Below, in pieces: positions 32,721-42,700 of a stretch of DNA of 64,000 nt. The stretch comes from Nostoc sp. 106C (lineage in GTDB: Bacteria; Cyanobacteriota; Cyanobacteriia; Cyanobacteriales; Nostocaceae). The notes under the pieces were generated by a model. That model had not been told where the DNA came from. It made no database searches and worked only from the letters and a program-made list of their open reading frames with translations. The stretch lies in assembly GCF_002154725.1 (NCBI RefSeq), contig NZ_MTAW01000093.1:1-64000 (forward strand). The letters are read 5' to 3'. Position numbers and translations under genes: made by a program. The first letter of the stretch is position 1; each line of letters opens with the position of its first letter.

Positions 32721-33253
32721 TCGGTGCTATTAGGTAATTCTACAAAATACGGTTGAGAGCCATTGTCGAGAATGCCTCCAGCTTGATATCTGATTCGACT
32801 GATTAAACTACACGCTGTTCCATAATGATTTTCAAATTCTCAGCCCCCTATTAACAGCAAGTTATCAATCAGACTTTCTATCAATTCCTGTAACAGTAGT
32901 GTTAGGGCAAAAATGCAGTGACAACCAATGTCAGCACTCCCTTTGAGTGGGCGCAACGGCAGATGGTTGTGTTGGCGATGTCGGGTGGAGTAGTGTATAC
33001 GCGCCTTGGGAGAGGCGGTAGCAACTGGGGAGACGATGAAGCGGTTTCTGATACGGGAATGAGTAGGCATTGCAGTTCAACTACTGGCATATTATAGTAC
33101 TCGTTCCCCCACCCCCACCACCATACTGTCTCTACTGTTATTTCCTTAGCGTTGGTAAAATGGATGAATTCTTGCCCATTGTCATAAAACTTTCCGGTGT
33201 TGAAAATTATTTTTTGTTTGATGCTTAAGGATGCTCTGCTTTGCTAGAGAGAG
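32721..33253. other. Degenerate region, nothing assigned
   Basis: About 530 bp. Minus-strand open frames near 32840..33090 (for example MPVVELQCLLIPVSETAS) have Pro- and Thr-rich translations without known features. Composition near 32940-33060 is more GC-rich than the surroundings. It is probably the decayed interior of an older gene. Confidence 0.4.
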
Positions 33254-33811
33254 TCAAAACCAGTGTTTTGGATATGTCCTCTCTGCCGCTAAATTATTGA
33301 AGATCACAGCGCATAGCACTAAAATCATCGATCCCTCGAAGGCAGGTGTGAGCAGAAATTGCCAGTCCGGTTTCGTCATCATGACGACTAATGCAACAGC
33401 ACCCGAAGGTGGGTGTAGGGTTCCGGTAAGCTGCATAATTCCAATTGCACTAGAAACAGCCATTCCCATTGCCAAGGGAGAAGAACCGAGAAAATGCAGA
33501 ATTATCAAACTCACGATAGCAGCTAAAAGATTACCCCCAATGACATTGCGAGGTTGAGCCAAAGGACTTTCAGGGACACCAAATATCAAGACACTTGTAG
33601 CACCAAAAGGAGCCATCAGCAAAGGAGAATTAGTTTTTACAGCAAGGTAAGAAGTTGCAGTGATCGCCAAGAAACTACCAATCCAACTCCAAAAAACGTG
33701 CCGATGATGAGGTCTTTCTATTGGACAGGTCAGCGGACATGAGCGCCATCTGCCAAAGGTTTTAAAGCAATAATTTTCCCATTTCAACCGAATTTTTTTA
33801 TAGTCGATCAT
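33254..33811 (-). CDS. HPP family membrane protein
   Basis: 185 residues with four membrane helices. The family signature is TGTLHPPSGAVALVVMM (about 128-144). Others are TNSPLLMAPFGATSVLIFGV and FNNLAAERTYPKHWF at the C-terminus. HPP proteins are poorly known; an Arabidopsis plastid member transports nitrite, and cyanobacterial members have been linked to nitrite uptake. No nitrate-assimilation gene is adjacent. A second, truncated copy lies 220 bp upstream in the opposite direction (34035..34340). Confidence 0.88.
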   Translation of the reverse strand: MIDYKKIRLKWENYCFKTFGRWRSCPLTCPIERPHHRHVFWSWIGSFLAITATSYLAVKTNSPLLMAPFGATSVLIFGVPESPLAQPRNVIGGNLLAAIVSLIILHFLGSSPLAMGMAVSSAIGIMQLTGTLHPPSGAVALVVMMTKPDWQFLLTPAFEGSMILVLCAVIFNNLAAERTYPKHWF

Positions 33812-34034
33812 GAACCACTTGATAATTATGACTCTCTGAATTGACTGAGCAAGACTTTATTAAAGTTACAATAACATGACATTTCTCAAGAAAACTGTAA
33901 AAAGTATCTAAAGATACAGATTTTTCTAATTTATTGGAAAACAGGTTAAATGGATAAATTTAATTCACATAAAATCAGGGCTAAAAATCTTACTGCAAGC
34001 TAATTACTCAGTAAAATAAATGACGATTAGCTGA

Positions 34035-34340
34035 CGGGGTGATATTGGCTTACCCTCGGTTGGCCCCAGTCAAATTCTCACTAACTTAACTATTCTGCAT
34101 CTTTTCGGTTCGGAACCCTGGGCGATGGGCATGGCAGTGGCGACAGCTATTGGGATGATGCAGTTTACTGGATCTTTACACCCGCCTTCGGGAGCAGTTG
34201 CATTAGTTGTGATGATGACAAAGGCTCAATGGCAATTTCTATTCACACCTGCACTGGAAGGTTCGATAATTCTGGTACTCTGCGCTGTGGTTTTCAATAA
34301 TCTGGCACATGAGAGGACTTATCCCAAGTACTGGCTGTAA
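34035..34340 (+). pseudogene. Truncated second HPP family gene
   Basis: The readable frame begins after a TGA (34032), with LTILHLFGSEPWAMGMAV then GSLHPPSGAVALVVMM and NNLAHERTYPKYWL. It matches the last two thirds of the HPP protein at 33254..33811 at nearly every position. The first two helices are missing. An ATG at 34125 would give only 71 residues, so it is a remnant. Orientation is opposite to the intact copy, with both 5' ends facing each other. Confidence 0.8.
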
Positions 34341-34407
34341 GCCACATGATTAATGCTTTGATTGAGCAGCAATCGAATTTGCTGCTCGTAAAATTAGGAA
34401 ATACTAA

Positions 34408-34710
34408 CTATTTGTGCTGAAGATAGCTGTTACTGCTTTGTAAATGTTGATAGCGACGCAAAACAGCTTGAATATTTTTTTTAGAGACTTCTTCCCCAAC
34501 TACCAAAGAAAGCGATCACCACAACAGGGAACCAACTTGTTTAATATAGTCGTGTTCATAACTCAACTGTTTTGCGATTTCTGCATAAGTGCATCCCAGC
34601 CAACTTTCCACAAACACCGCAGATTGAATGTCATTGAGCCTTTGCCCAAAATGATTAGAGCATAAGAGAGTATCGACTAGGTTCAGGGCCTCTTGTGCCT
34701 TCATTGTCAA
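34408..34710 (-). pseudogene. Relic of a vMAP-type N-terminal HTH domain (NTPase/WD40 protein start)
   Basis: Minus strand: MTMKAQEALNLVDTLLCSNH, then LNDIQSAVFVESWLGCTYAE, IAKQLSYEHDYIKQVGSLLW, an in-frame TGA (34516..34518), and after it SLSLVVGEEVSKKNIQAVLR in the same frame. The pattern LxDIExxVxxxSWxGxTYxEIAxxLxYxxxYIKxVxxxLW...LGExVxKKNxxxVLxRY is the helix-turn-helix found at the N-terminus of cyanobacterial NB-ARC/AAA-WD40 and vWA-MoxR-associated proteins. The frame then stops at 34408. Confidence 0.65.
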
Positions 34711-34896
34711 TCAGCTTCTCTATTACGTGAACTTCGTGAGATTTCACCTTTTTAGGAGCAGATTACGGTTAGCTTTACATTTTTTTACAGTAATTACTCA
34801 CTTTTTCTCACTGCCGAGGCGATCGCTCTTGGATTAATATATGAAATTGCCCGTACAGATAAATTTCTGTTCCGGCTAATAAACAGGAGATAAATT

Positions 34897-35649
34897 ATGA
34901 AATTTGGGATTGATATGGGGCATAATTGCCCACCTGACACAGGAGCATTAGGTATTAAGAAAGAAGATATTTTAACTAAGGAAGTCGGTACACTACTAAT
35001 CCAAAAATTAACAGCAGCTGGTCATACCGTTATTGATTGCACTCCTAAAACAGCTAATAGTGTGACTGATTCTCTACTTCAAAGAGCTAATAAAGCGAAT
35101 GCCAATAACGTGAATATTTTTGTTTCTATCCATTTTAATGCATTCAACAATAAAGTGAATGGTACAGAAGTTTTTGCTATTAGTAACGCTTCCAAAGGTA
35201 TAGCGCAATCAGTTCTCAAAGAAATCGTGAAACTTGGATTTAATAATAGAGGTGTTAAAAATACAAGTTTATCGGTCTTGAGAAATACACACATGCCAGC
35301 TATTTTAGTTGAGTGTTGCTTTTGTGACTCTCAAACAGATATGGATATCTTTGATGCTGAAAAAATGGCTGAAGCTATCAAAGATGGATTAATTGGTGAA
35401 TCAGCAGAAGATACAGTCAAATCTGATAAAGAGCACTTTTTGGAGATTACGACACCAACTATTTTAAAACCATCCACAGATCAATCCTCAGAACTACCTA
35501 AAGAGTCACTAATTGAGATTGCTCCAGGAAAGTACCCAGTGTTAGATGCTCGTTTTGAAGAACACCATTATTGGGTGAAGTGGCCTGACAAAACTAAAGG
35601 AAACCGAGATATACATTTTGTTTTTGCTGGACACGCCAAAATTCAATAA
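34897..35649 (+). CDS. N-acetylmuramoyl-L-alanine amidase (Amidase_3), endolysin-like
   Basis: 250 residues. The zinc amidase domain (1-~165) has His9 (GIDMGHNC), His79 (VSIHFNAF) and the catalytic Glu139 (AILVECCFCDS). It cleaves the amide bond between MurNAc and the first stem residue. Unlike cell-division AmiC enzymes there is no signal peptide, and the domain starts at residue 2. That design is typical of phage endolysins or enzymes released by lysis. A linker and a short C-terminal domain (about 205-250, YPVLDARFEEHHYWVKWPDK) may bind the wall. Strong ribosome site AGGAG upstream. No holin or other phage gene is seen nearby. Confidence 0.85.
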   Translation: MKFGIDMGHNCPPDTGALGIKKEDILTKEVGTLLIQKLTAAGHTVIDCTPKTANSVTDSLLQRANKANANNVNIFVSIHFNAFNNKVNGTEVFAISNASKGIAQSVLKEIVKLGFNNRGVKNTSLSVLRNTHMPAILVECCFCDSQTDMDIFDAEKMAEAIKDGLIGESAEDTVKSDKEHFLEITTPTILKPSTDQSSELPKESLIEIAPGKYPVLDARFEEHHYWVKWPDKTKGNRDIHFVFAGHAKIQ

Positions 35650-36155
35650 ATTCAAGTAGCGTGTGTTAGGTGCATATAGCGGTGGGTTTTGACCCTTTCA
35701 CGAATTTTACGCCTAACGCATTGCCGTTTTTTATTCCTGCGAGTATACGCACAGCGCGATCGCAGTCAGTCCATGTTCAGGATACCAATCACCGCGCATT
35801 TACGCAGAAGTATCTAGCTTATTAATTGTATCGATTATGTTTAATTACCGAATTTATAGTGTAATGAGGTGTCATACCCCCGATAACAAATAGGGGAAAT
35901 TACTGTATTATTAGTCAAATAGGTCAGACGAAAATATTCTCTAGCAAAATAACTAGTAAATACAAGTAGCCGAATCATAGGATTGCAACACTCTTTACCA
36001 CAGGCTTTGATCTCTGCTTAGTGGTTTGGTAGTACACGCCCGAATATTAAGTAGGTAAGGCATAAGCCCTACCTATGGTGAATTTGCATTTCAATCAATT
36101 GTAAAGTTCTAGATTTTTTCCAACCTCGACCTTACATCGAGTAAAAATAAATTTT
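35650..36155. other. Intergenic region, nothing recognised
   Basis: 506 bp between convergent genes with HIP1 near 35756 and no clear terminator. TGCCGTTTTTTATTCCTGC (about 35720) contains a T-run that may end the amidase transcript. No gene or RNA supported. Confidence 0.4.
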
Positions 36156-37466
36156 TTACAGCTTCTGTCCTGTGTAAATTGATCGCACTTCGCCATTACG
36201 ACGAACGATCGCTTCACCGTTATTGACATCTACTAACGTCCAACCACTTGAGCCAATGCTTTCACCAACAACAAAGCGGTGCGTTGTACCATCGACCTTA
36301 AACAAAGCCGCAGATTTGCTTCCTAACTCTAGTATTCCCTCTAGGATATGGCTAGGAGTTGCAGCATTTGTAGTAGTTGATGTAGCTTGTTGCTGGGATG
36401 CGGAATACACGGATGCTGTAGCCATAGGAAGTTGTGGCGGTGCAGCCCGGAATGGTACAACTGGTAATGTCGGCAGTAGATTAGATGATTGTCCGATGAC
36501 AATCGGTGCAGTCCGTACATTCACAGGTTTGAGATCTGTACGTACAGCAGCAGCAAACATGTTAACACTCACAGGCTTACCTGCTTTTCGCACAGAAGTT
36601 AAGGCATTTTTCACAGCATTAGGACGGGATGCAGCCGATGCAGTCTTTACTGGTGATATAAGTTTGGGAATACCAGGAAGTAGCGGTGGTGCATAGCGCA
36701 TTGGAGAAGGTGCTTGATAAACAGGTATGTAGATGCGCTCAACAATGTTTTTGGCGACGTTAGGGGCTGGTAGTGTATTGTTAGCTGTCAGAGGTGTTGG
36801 TAAGAGCAGACTTTTTTGATCGCTAGCCAAAGCTAAGGCTGTTGACCTAGGAGTTGCACTAGTGGCAAGTCCAGGGTTGGCGTAGCTTTGATTAGTTCTG
36901 TTCTGTTGCTGATCTATGACAGACAGTGCTCCTAGCATATAGTCAACTAACTCAGCCTGGACATCAACTCTTTGAGGTAACTGCGTCTGCGGTACCTGAA
37001 GATATGCTGCTGTGATTGGCTTGAAAGTTAGGAAAGTTAGCACCCTAGAGTTTAGCAAGTAGATAATGCCAGCGATCGCCACGCCGACAATGGTTGTGCC
37101 GACAATTACTAATCTCCCCAAAGGACGCCTGTTTTTCTTCAGCTTGCGAGTAACTGCTTTTTTCACAGGCGTGTCAACTCCAAACTTACTTAAAGGCTTT
37201 TCCCTCATTTGGGAAACTCCTTGTATAGTTTGGTGCAGTTCATTTGGCAAGATAATCTGCGGTACTTGAACTGTTTGTAGAGGAACATACTCTACATTCA
37301 CAGTTTGGGAAGCAAAATTCCCACTAGCATCCAGAACATTGTCGATATCGGCAAAGAGTTCATCCATCAAGCCATCAGCATAGACATCTATCGTCCAAGG
37401 CTCGTTGGCGATCAAGTCTTCTGATGGTTCTGGAATAATCACATGAGTGCTGGCTTCTTTTAACAT
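36156..37466 (-). CDS. PilP/GspC-like single-pass membrane protein
   Basis: 436 residues. A cytoplasmic N-terminus (1-~115, acidic then very basic KKAVTRKLKKNRRP) is followed by one membrane helix (about 119-141) and a long disordered Pro/Ala/Thr-rich stretch. The small C-terminal domain (about 372-436) reads HILEGILELGSKSAALFKVD then RFVVGESIGSSGWTLVDVNN and ends IYTGQKL. That end resembles the PilP/GspC homology region (ILxGxxxxxxxAxAxFxxxG...VGExIxxGxxLxxV). It is thus likely an inner-membrane link of a pilus or secretion machine. No pil or gsp operon is adjacent. Function inferred only from the architecture. Confidence 0.6.
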   Translation of the reverse strand: MLKEASTHVIIPEPSEDLIANEPWTIDVYADGLMDELFADIDNVLDASGNFASQTVNVEYVPLQTVQVPQIILPNELHQTIQGVSQMREKPLSKFGVDTPVKKAVTRKLKKNRRPLGRLVIVGTTIVGVAIAGIIYLLNSRVLTFLTFKPITAAYLQVPQTQLPQRVDVQAELVDYMLGALSVIDQQQNRTNQSYANPGLATSATPRSTALALASDQKSLLLPTPLTANNTLPAPNVAKNIVERIYIPVYQAPSPMRYAPPLLPGIPKLISPVKTASAASRPNAVKNALTSVRKAGKPVSVNMFAAAVRTDLKPVNVRTAPIVIGQSSNLLPTLPVVPFRAAPPQLPMATASVYSASQQQATSTTTNAATPSHILEGILELGSKSAALFKVDGTTHRFVVGESIGSSGWTLVDVNNGEAIVRRNGEVRSIYTGQKL

Positions 37467-37675
37467 AGGCTTTTGGGTGGTAGCTGCTAGGACGGGAAAA
37501 TACCGCCCCTACGCCTGGGAATTAGGATTTTCTGTGAAGTTGGCAATCTTCCGTCTAAGTAGACTGGTTGATTGCTCAGTGGTATTAAATTCAACTTAGA
37601 ATCCAGAGACTGCTGATGATGCCAGTTCTTAATCCATGTCATCTATCATACCCAATCTCTTCCCTACTACTATAC

Positions 37676-39619
37676 TCATGCTTCATAAAGTTTTTTTGAA
37701 GCCAACGCTGGAAACTCTGACTGGAACTTTGTTTTACGTAATTCTAGATATATTAACAAGGCATTAAGATCTGCGGGGTTCACTCCACCAATACGTGCTG
37801 CTTGACCGACAGTAAGCGGTTTTACTTTACTTAACTTTTCTCTTGCTTCCTTAGAAAGGGTATCAATTGTTGTGTAATCTAAATCCGCAGGCAATTGGCG
37901 GTGCGCCTGACGGGCAATCTGCTCAATCTGATTTTGTTGCCGCGCCAGGTAGCCAGAATACTTGATGTCAATTTCTGCGCCATCTTTCTCAACAGAGTTG
38001 AGGCTGGGATTGCCCAATCCGTACCTATCGAGGTGGAGGTAGTGGAATCCAGGACGCCTTAGCAAGTCAGCTAGAGTAATTGAGCCTTTAATTGCTTGTT
38101 GGGTATCAGCTGCGATCGCTACTCCAATTTCATCATGTTCTTTCACTCTTATGGCGTGCAGCCGTTCTTTTTCCGCAATAATCTGTGCTTGTTTGCGGGT
38201 AAATAAATCCCAACGGCGATCGTCAATTAACCCTATTTCCCGTCCCAAAGGTGTCAATCGCTGGTCAGCATTATCAGAACGCAGTATCAAACGGTACTCA
38301 GATCTACTCGTGAGCATACGGTAAGGCTCACGTAAATCTTTGGTACATAGGTCATCAACCAACGTTCCTATGTAACTTTGCTCACGCGGAAACACAATCA
38401 TTTCGCGATCGCGTACAAAGCGCGCGGCGTTTACACCTGCCACAAATCCTTGAGCTGCTGCTTCCTCATAACCTGTTGTGCCGTTAATCTGCCCAGCACA
38501 AAACAGTCCGGCAATCTTTTTAGTCATCAATGTGGGATAACACTGAGTTGCAGGTAAATAGTCATATTCCACTGCATAAGCCGGACGTAGCATCACACAG
38601 TTTTCTAAACCAGGAAGACTCCGTAACATTTGCAGTTGTAAATTTTCCGGCAACCCTGTGGAAAACCCTTGGATGTAAAGTTCAGGAATATCCCTGCCTT
38701 CTGGTTCAATAAATATTTGATGGCTTTCCTTATCGGCAAAGCGCACAATTTTATCTTCAATACTGGGGCAATAACGAGGGCCTTTCGCTTCTACCCAACC
38801 ACCATAAACAGGCGACAGGTGTAAATTTTCTTGAATCAGGCGATGGGTTTCGGGGGTGGTACGGGTGATGTAACAAGGCATTTGCTCCCGTTCTACCCAT
38901 ACTTCCGGGTCAAAGCTAAACCAGCTTACTTGTTCATCCCCAGGTTGGATAGACATTTTACTGTAGTCTACCGATCGCTTGTCTACCCTGGCCGGGGTGC
39001 CGGTCTTCAGTCTTCCAGTTTCAAATCCCAGACGATTTAAAGTATCCGTCAATCCTTCAGCGGCGAATTCTCCCGCGCGTCCCGCCGCCATTGACTTGTT
39101 ACCAACCCAAATCTTTCCGCCTAAGAATGTACCTGTCGTCAAGATAACTGCTTTGCAGTGAAAGGAGACACCAAAGTAAGTCTGAACACCAATTACTTCA
39201 TCATTAGCGCCTAGCACTAAATCCGTTGCCATTCCCTCCCGGATTATCAAGTTATCTTGATTCTCAACAATACTCTTCATCACGGCTGCGTATTCCCGCT
39301 TATCCGTTTGGGCCCGTAATGCCCATACTGCTGGTCCCCGTGAAGAATTGAGAATCCGCTTTTGCAGATAAGTCCGGTCAGCCATCTTACCAATTTCCCC
39401 ACCCAGAGCATCAACTTCATGGGTTAATTGAGATTTGGCTGGTCCACCGACTGCTGGGTTACATGGTTGCCAAGCAATTTTATCTAAGTTAAGCGTCAAC
39501 AACAGAGTACGACAACCGAGGCGGGCAGTGGCAAGGGCTGCTTCGCAACCGGAGTGACCTGCACCGACAACAATGACATCAAAAGCGTCATGGAATTCAA
39601 TGGAATTGTGCATGGTCAT
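37676..39619 (-). CDS. mnmG: tRNA uridine-5-carboxymethylaminomethyl modification enzyme MnmG (GidA)
   Basis: 647 residues. The FAD-binding Rossmann motif [20 protein letters not shown] is at the N-terminus. The family blocks [30 protein letters not shown] and [20 protein letters not shown] are intact, followed by the C-terminal helical domain that binds MnmE. With MnmE it installs the cmnm5 group on U34 of certain tRNAs. Length fits the usual 620-650. mnmE is not adjacent, which is normal for cyanobacteria. The ATG at codon 3 (39613) is an alternative start. Confidence 0.97.
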   Translation of the reverse strand: MTMHNSIEFHDAFDVIVVGAGHSGCEAALATARLGCRTLLLTLNLDKIAWQPCNPAVGGPAKSQLTHEVDALGGEIGKMADRTYLQKRILNSSRGPAVWALRAQTDKREYAAVMKSIVENQDNLIIREGMATDLVLGANDEVIGVQTYFGVSFHCKAVILTTGTFLGGKIWVGNKSMAAGRAGEFAAEGLTDTLNRLGFETGRLKTGTPARVDKRSVDYSKMSIQPGDEQVSWFSFDPEVWVEREQMPCYITRTTPETHRLIQENLHLSPVYGGWVEAKGPRYCPSIEDKIVRFADKESHQIFIEPEGRDIPELYIQGFSTGLPENLQLQMLRSLPGLENCVMLRPAYAVEYDYLPATQCYPTLMTKKIAGLFCAGQINGTTGYEEAAAQGFVAGVNAARFVRDREMIVFPREQSYIGTLVDDLCTKDLREPYRMLTSRSEYRLILRSDNADQRLTPLGREIGLIDDRRWDLFTRKQAQIIAEKERLHAIRVKEHDEIGVAIAADTQQAIKGSITLADLLRRPGFHYLHLDRYGLGNPSLNSVEKDGAEIDIKYSGYLARQQNQIEQIARQAHRQLPADLDYTTIDTLSKEAREKLSKVKPLTVGQAARIGGVNPADLNALLIYLELRKTKFQSEFPALASKKLYEA

Positions 39620-39919
39620 ACTTACAAATTCGGCAAGCTGAGAGTTATTTTCAATTTTAACCGATACCGTAGTTTCAGGGATGTGCTTTTAACTGTTAAC
39701 TGTTAAACAATTCCAGGTTCAAAACCTAGTAAGACAAAGTATAGTAGCTACTAAATTTATGCGAAGTAGATAAAACCTAATTAATTAAAAATGAAGAGAC
39801 ATGAAATAGCAATATTAACTCACTTATTAAATCCTGCATTTTCTTGCTTCTTTGCGCTCTTCTTATCCTTTGTAGTCAGTTAAAAGATTTTTTCACAAGC
39901 CGACCAGGATGAAGAGCTA

Positions 39920-40816
39920 TTGAGTATTATGGACACAAATTCTCAAAACAGAACTACAAATATGCAACGAATTCTGCGGAAAACAGCTTTTTTAATAATG
40001 ATTTTTTTGATTTCTTGTGCTTTAGTTGCTAGCAGTGGAATTGCTCACCACCAATCAGTTATTAACACCGCACAATTCAATAGTTGCTCAAGTGCTAATT
40101 CAATTCCATGTATAGGAAACCCTCAACAGATAATCTTACCTACGCCAATTACACCATTTATCCCTAATCCCCAATTAAACGAGCAACAGCGTTTTTTGTC
40201 TGCAATTGCTAATAAGTTACCAATAATCCCGCAACCAGGCACTTTTGAATATATATTGTTAGATAAATATGGCGCAGCATTTGTCAATCAAGCACCAGAG
40301 ATTAAACTGCCGCAAAAAGTAATCTTTGCTAACGAGCAAGAAACCAAAGAATTTCAATCTACCCTGACAATGATTAAAGTTGATGGAACTAATGATTGTT
40401 ATTTACAGCAATCAGCAGGATTAGCTTTTAATAAAGCGCGATCGCTACAAACAATTCCTCTCAAATCAGGTTATGGTAGCGGTGATTGTACTCGTACTTT
40501 CACCACAAATTTGAGATTTTGGCAAAAATACGCTAACGATAGAACCTTAGAAAAAGTTCGCCAAGGTAAAGAAACAGCAATTCTGGGGATAGTTGCACCA
40601 CCTGGAACATCACAACATCTTTGGGGATTAGCTATTGATTTACGTGTATCTAGTCAAAAGCAGAGACAAGCTTTAAATCAAAATGGCTGGTTTCAAACTG
40701 TAGAAAGTGATATTCCTCATTGGACTTATTTAGGTTTAACGGAAGAACAATTACCTCTGTTTGGTTTTAAGAAAAAAGTCATGAGAGGAATTACTTATTG
40801 GTTAACACCAATTTAA
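39920..40816 (+). CDS. M15 family peptidase (D-alanyl-D-alanine carboxypeptidase-like)
   Basis: 298 residues with a hydrophobic export signal (about 17-40). The zinc-peptidase region has SQHLWGLAIDLRV, where His and Asp seven residues apart are the first two ligands, and DIPHWTYLG with the third His. The family usually has a catalytic Glu just before that last His pair (ExWH); here the position reads Asp-Ile-Pro-His, so catalysis may differ. Expected to act on peptidoglycan peptides in the periplasm. Stands alone on the plus strand. Confidence 0.75.
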   Translation: MSIMDTNSQNRTTNMQRILRKTAFLIMIFLISCALVASSGIAHHQSVINTAQFNSCSSANSIPCIGNPQQIILPTPITPFIPNPQLNEQQRFLSAIANKLPIIPQPGTFEYILLDKYGAAFVNQAPEIKLPQKVIFANEQETKEFQSTLTMIKVDGTNDCYLQQSAGLAFNKARSLQTIPLKSGYGSGDCTRTFTTNLRFWQKYANDRTLEKVRQGKETAILGIVAPPGTSQHLWGLAIDLRVSSQKQRQALNQNGWFQTVESDIPHWTYLGLTEEQLPLFGFKKKVMRGITYWLTPI

Positions 40817-40858
40817 TTAATTCAAGTTTAAAAGGGAATCTGCAACAGAGAAATTTGT

Positions 40859-41053
40859 TTATCGAACCTCAACATAACGTAACTCTGCATTTTGAGTTAC
40901 TTCATCAACAGTTTCTAGATAGGCTTTAATTGCATCTTTAATATTCTCTAAAGCCTCTTCTTCGGTTTCGCCCAAAGTCCAACATCCTGGTAAAGCAGGG
41001 CACCAGATAGCATATCCTAACTTTGTTTTATTTAACTTGACTTTGTAACGCAT
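40859..41053 (-). CDS. HicB-like protein, solitary
   Basis: 64 residues: YAIWCPALPGCWTLGETEEE then ALENIKDAIKAYLET is the HicB (UPF0150) partial RNase-H fold. HicB proteins normally neutralise the HicA mRNA interferase, but no HicA open frame lies within 150 bp on either side. Chromosomal solitary HicB proteins of this length without a DNA-binding tail are common in cyanobacteria, and their role is unknown. Confidence 0.85.
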   Translation of the reverse strand: MRYKVKLNKTKLGYAIWCPALPGCWTLGETEEEALENIKDAIKAYLETVDEVTQNAELRYVEVR

Positions 41054-41202
41054 ATCTAAATAACCGCTTTTGTCTGTTATTTTATATCGTTAAATTAAAC
41101 AAAAATTGATCATCTGATACTGCACAAACTGAAAGTATTAGTTTACAAGAATAGAATTGAGGATTTGTTGACATCAATCCCATTTATAGCGAAAAATTAA
41201 AT

Positions 41203-41766
41203 TTATTGATATTTATAAGGAGAAGCTACAAACTGCTGGAATTTTAATTGATTATTTTCCCATTTATAGTAGAAACGCCCAATACCTTTTTCTCCGTCAT
41301 TACCTCCTGCTTGACCAATAATTATGAGTAACTTGCTATTGGCTCGGTAGTGTAACCCACCATCAGCCCTAGGAGGATTATATCCAGCACCGCGTTGGTC
41401 GTGATAGCCATAAAGTTGTGTGGGTAGATAAACTTGACCAGTTTTGAGATCGACGATCGCTGCTGTATCTACACCACCCATAGCACGATTGAGATGATCG
41501 GCGATCGCATAATGACCTGCAAAATTAGTACCTTTGTTAACAGTCGCGTTCAGTTGTGGTTCGTAGTCCTTGATTTCTTGGCTACTGGCGGCTAGTGCAG
41601 CTGGCTTCCCTTGGAATACTGACTTTGCTGGATAGGTTTTAAAATGCGGTTGTTGAATGCGAGAAGTTGGCTGCTGAGATACTGCCAATATTGGTACATT
41701 TTGGTTGACTACAGTGAAGCCCATAACTGTAGTCAAAGCAGCAATAATCAAACTACGTTGTAACAT
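41203..41766 (-). CDS. Exported hypothetical protein
   Basis: 187 residues with a signal peptide (about 1-29, ...NVPILAVS). The mature part has KGTNFAGHYAIADHLNRAMG, AAIVDLKTGQVYLP and NSKLLIIIGQAGGNDGEKGI, a compact beta-rich pattern like that of lone secreted proteins in many Gram-negatives. I recognise no named domain. It is 150 bp from the HicB-like gene on the same strand, too far to assume an operon. Confidence 0.65.
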   Translation of the reverse strand: MLQRSLIIAALTTVMGFTVVNQNVPILAVSQQPTSRIQQPHFKTYPAKSVFQGKPAALAASSQEIKDYEPQLNATVNKGTNFAGHYAIADHLNRAMGGVDTAAIVDLKTGQVYLPTQLYGYHDQRGAGYNPPRADGGLHYRANSKLLIIIGQAGGNDGEKGIGRFYYKWENNQLKFQQFVASPYKYQ

Positions 41767-42087
41767 TGAATGCGCACTCTACTAATAATTATAATTAACT
41801 TGTTTAAATTAGCTACAAGCTCAAGTTGTAAAATTCCAGGAAATTATCTCCAGTAATTTGTAATTTTGCAGATAAATTCAAATAGTTTGTTTATATAAAA
41901 TTTACCTATATCTATAGTTAGAATTTAACTATATAAGTTCGGATTTATTTTTGAAAAAAATCTGTACACCTCACCTTCCTTGTTTCCTATTCCCTTCCTC
42001 TTTTATAGTGAACTGTTACAAGTAGCTTTCCGTGTAGGATAATAATTACTACAATAAAGTCACACACCTGACTCTGGAGTTCTAACA
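41767..42087. other. Intergenic region, nothing recognised
   Basis: 321 bp between divergent genes, very AT-rich (runs such as ATATAAAATTTACCTATATC). It must contain two promoters. No palindrome or RNA stands out. Confidence 0.4.
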
Positions 42088-42663
42088 GTGGGCTTATTTG
42101 ATGATTTAAGTCGGTTTCTGGAAAACCGTTTAGAAGAATTCTTGCGTAATAATCCCCATTTGGAATTAGAAGCGCTGTTAGAACAGCTGCGGGAGCAAGA
42201 GGAAGATACGTTAAAGCTGGTTGCAGATTTACAATTACAAGAAAAGCGATCGCAAGAGGAAATTCTGTCCACTGCTCAAGAGATTCAGCGTTGGCACATC
42301 CGCGTTCAAAAAGCGAAAGCTGCTGGTAGAGAGGATTTAGCCGTTGCGGCGCAAGAAAGAGAAGCAGCCTTATTACGCGAAGGAAATCAGCGCTGGGGAC
42401 AGATGCAAGGGTTAAAAGAACGCATTAACCAATCTAAGGAATTACTACAAAAAATTCAGGTTCGACGACAAGAGGTGCAAGCCAAAGCTACCGAAGCGCA
42501 AACAATGCGTGCAAAAGCTCAAGCTCAACAGCGCTTAGAAACCGACGGGTGGTCAAAAGCAACTAGCAACTATTCTAGTAGTTTTGACGACTTAGAAGAT
42601 AAGTTTCGCCGTTGGGAAACTCAGGATGAGTTAGAACAAATGAAACGGAATCTCGGGAAATAA
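42088..42663 (+). CDS. Coiled-coil cyanobacterial protein (TIGR04376-like)
   Basis: 191 residues beginning GLFDDLSRFLENRLEEFLRN, then almost entirely charged coiled coil (40-150) ending DLEDKFRRWETQDELEQMKR. I recall this as the cyanobacterial family TIGR04376. The overall look is that of a small PspA/Vipp1-like rod, but the length and the N-terminus differ. The start is GTG (42088), with TGGAG seven bases upstream; no ATG fits. A perfect hairpin follows the stop. Confidence 0.75.
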   Translation: MGLFDDLSRFLENRLEEFLRNNPHLELEALLEQLREQEEDTLKLVADLQLQEKRSQEEILSTAQEIQRWHIRVQKAKAAGREDLAVAAQEREAALLREGNQRWGQMQGLKERINQSKELLQKIQVRRQEVQAKATEAQTMRAKAQAQQRLETDGWSKATSNYSSSFDDLEDKFRRWETQDELEQMKRNLGK

Positions 42664-42666
42664 TTA

Positions 42667-42700
42667 GTAACCAGTAATCAGTACACAGATTACTGGTTAC
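42667..42700 (+). terminator. Hairpin after the coiled-coil gene
   Basis: GTAACCAGTAATC (42667..42679) and GATTACTGGTTAC (42688..42700) form a perfect 13-bp stem with an 8-base loop. The tail is not T-rich, so termination is probable rather than certain. TAACCAGTAATCAGT-type text is also common repeat wording. Confidence 0.6.

Noticed and set aside
40859-41053. Complete HicAB toxin-antitoxin system
   Set aside because: Only the HicB-like part exists; no HicA-like frame is adjacent on either strand.
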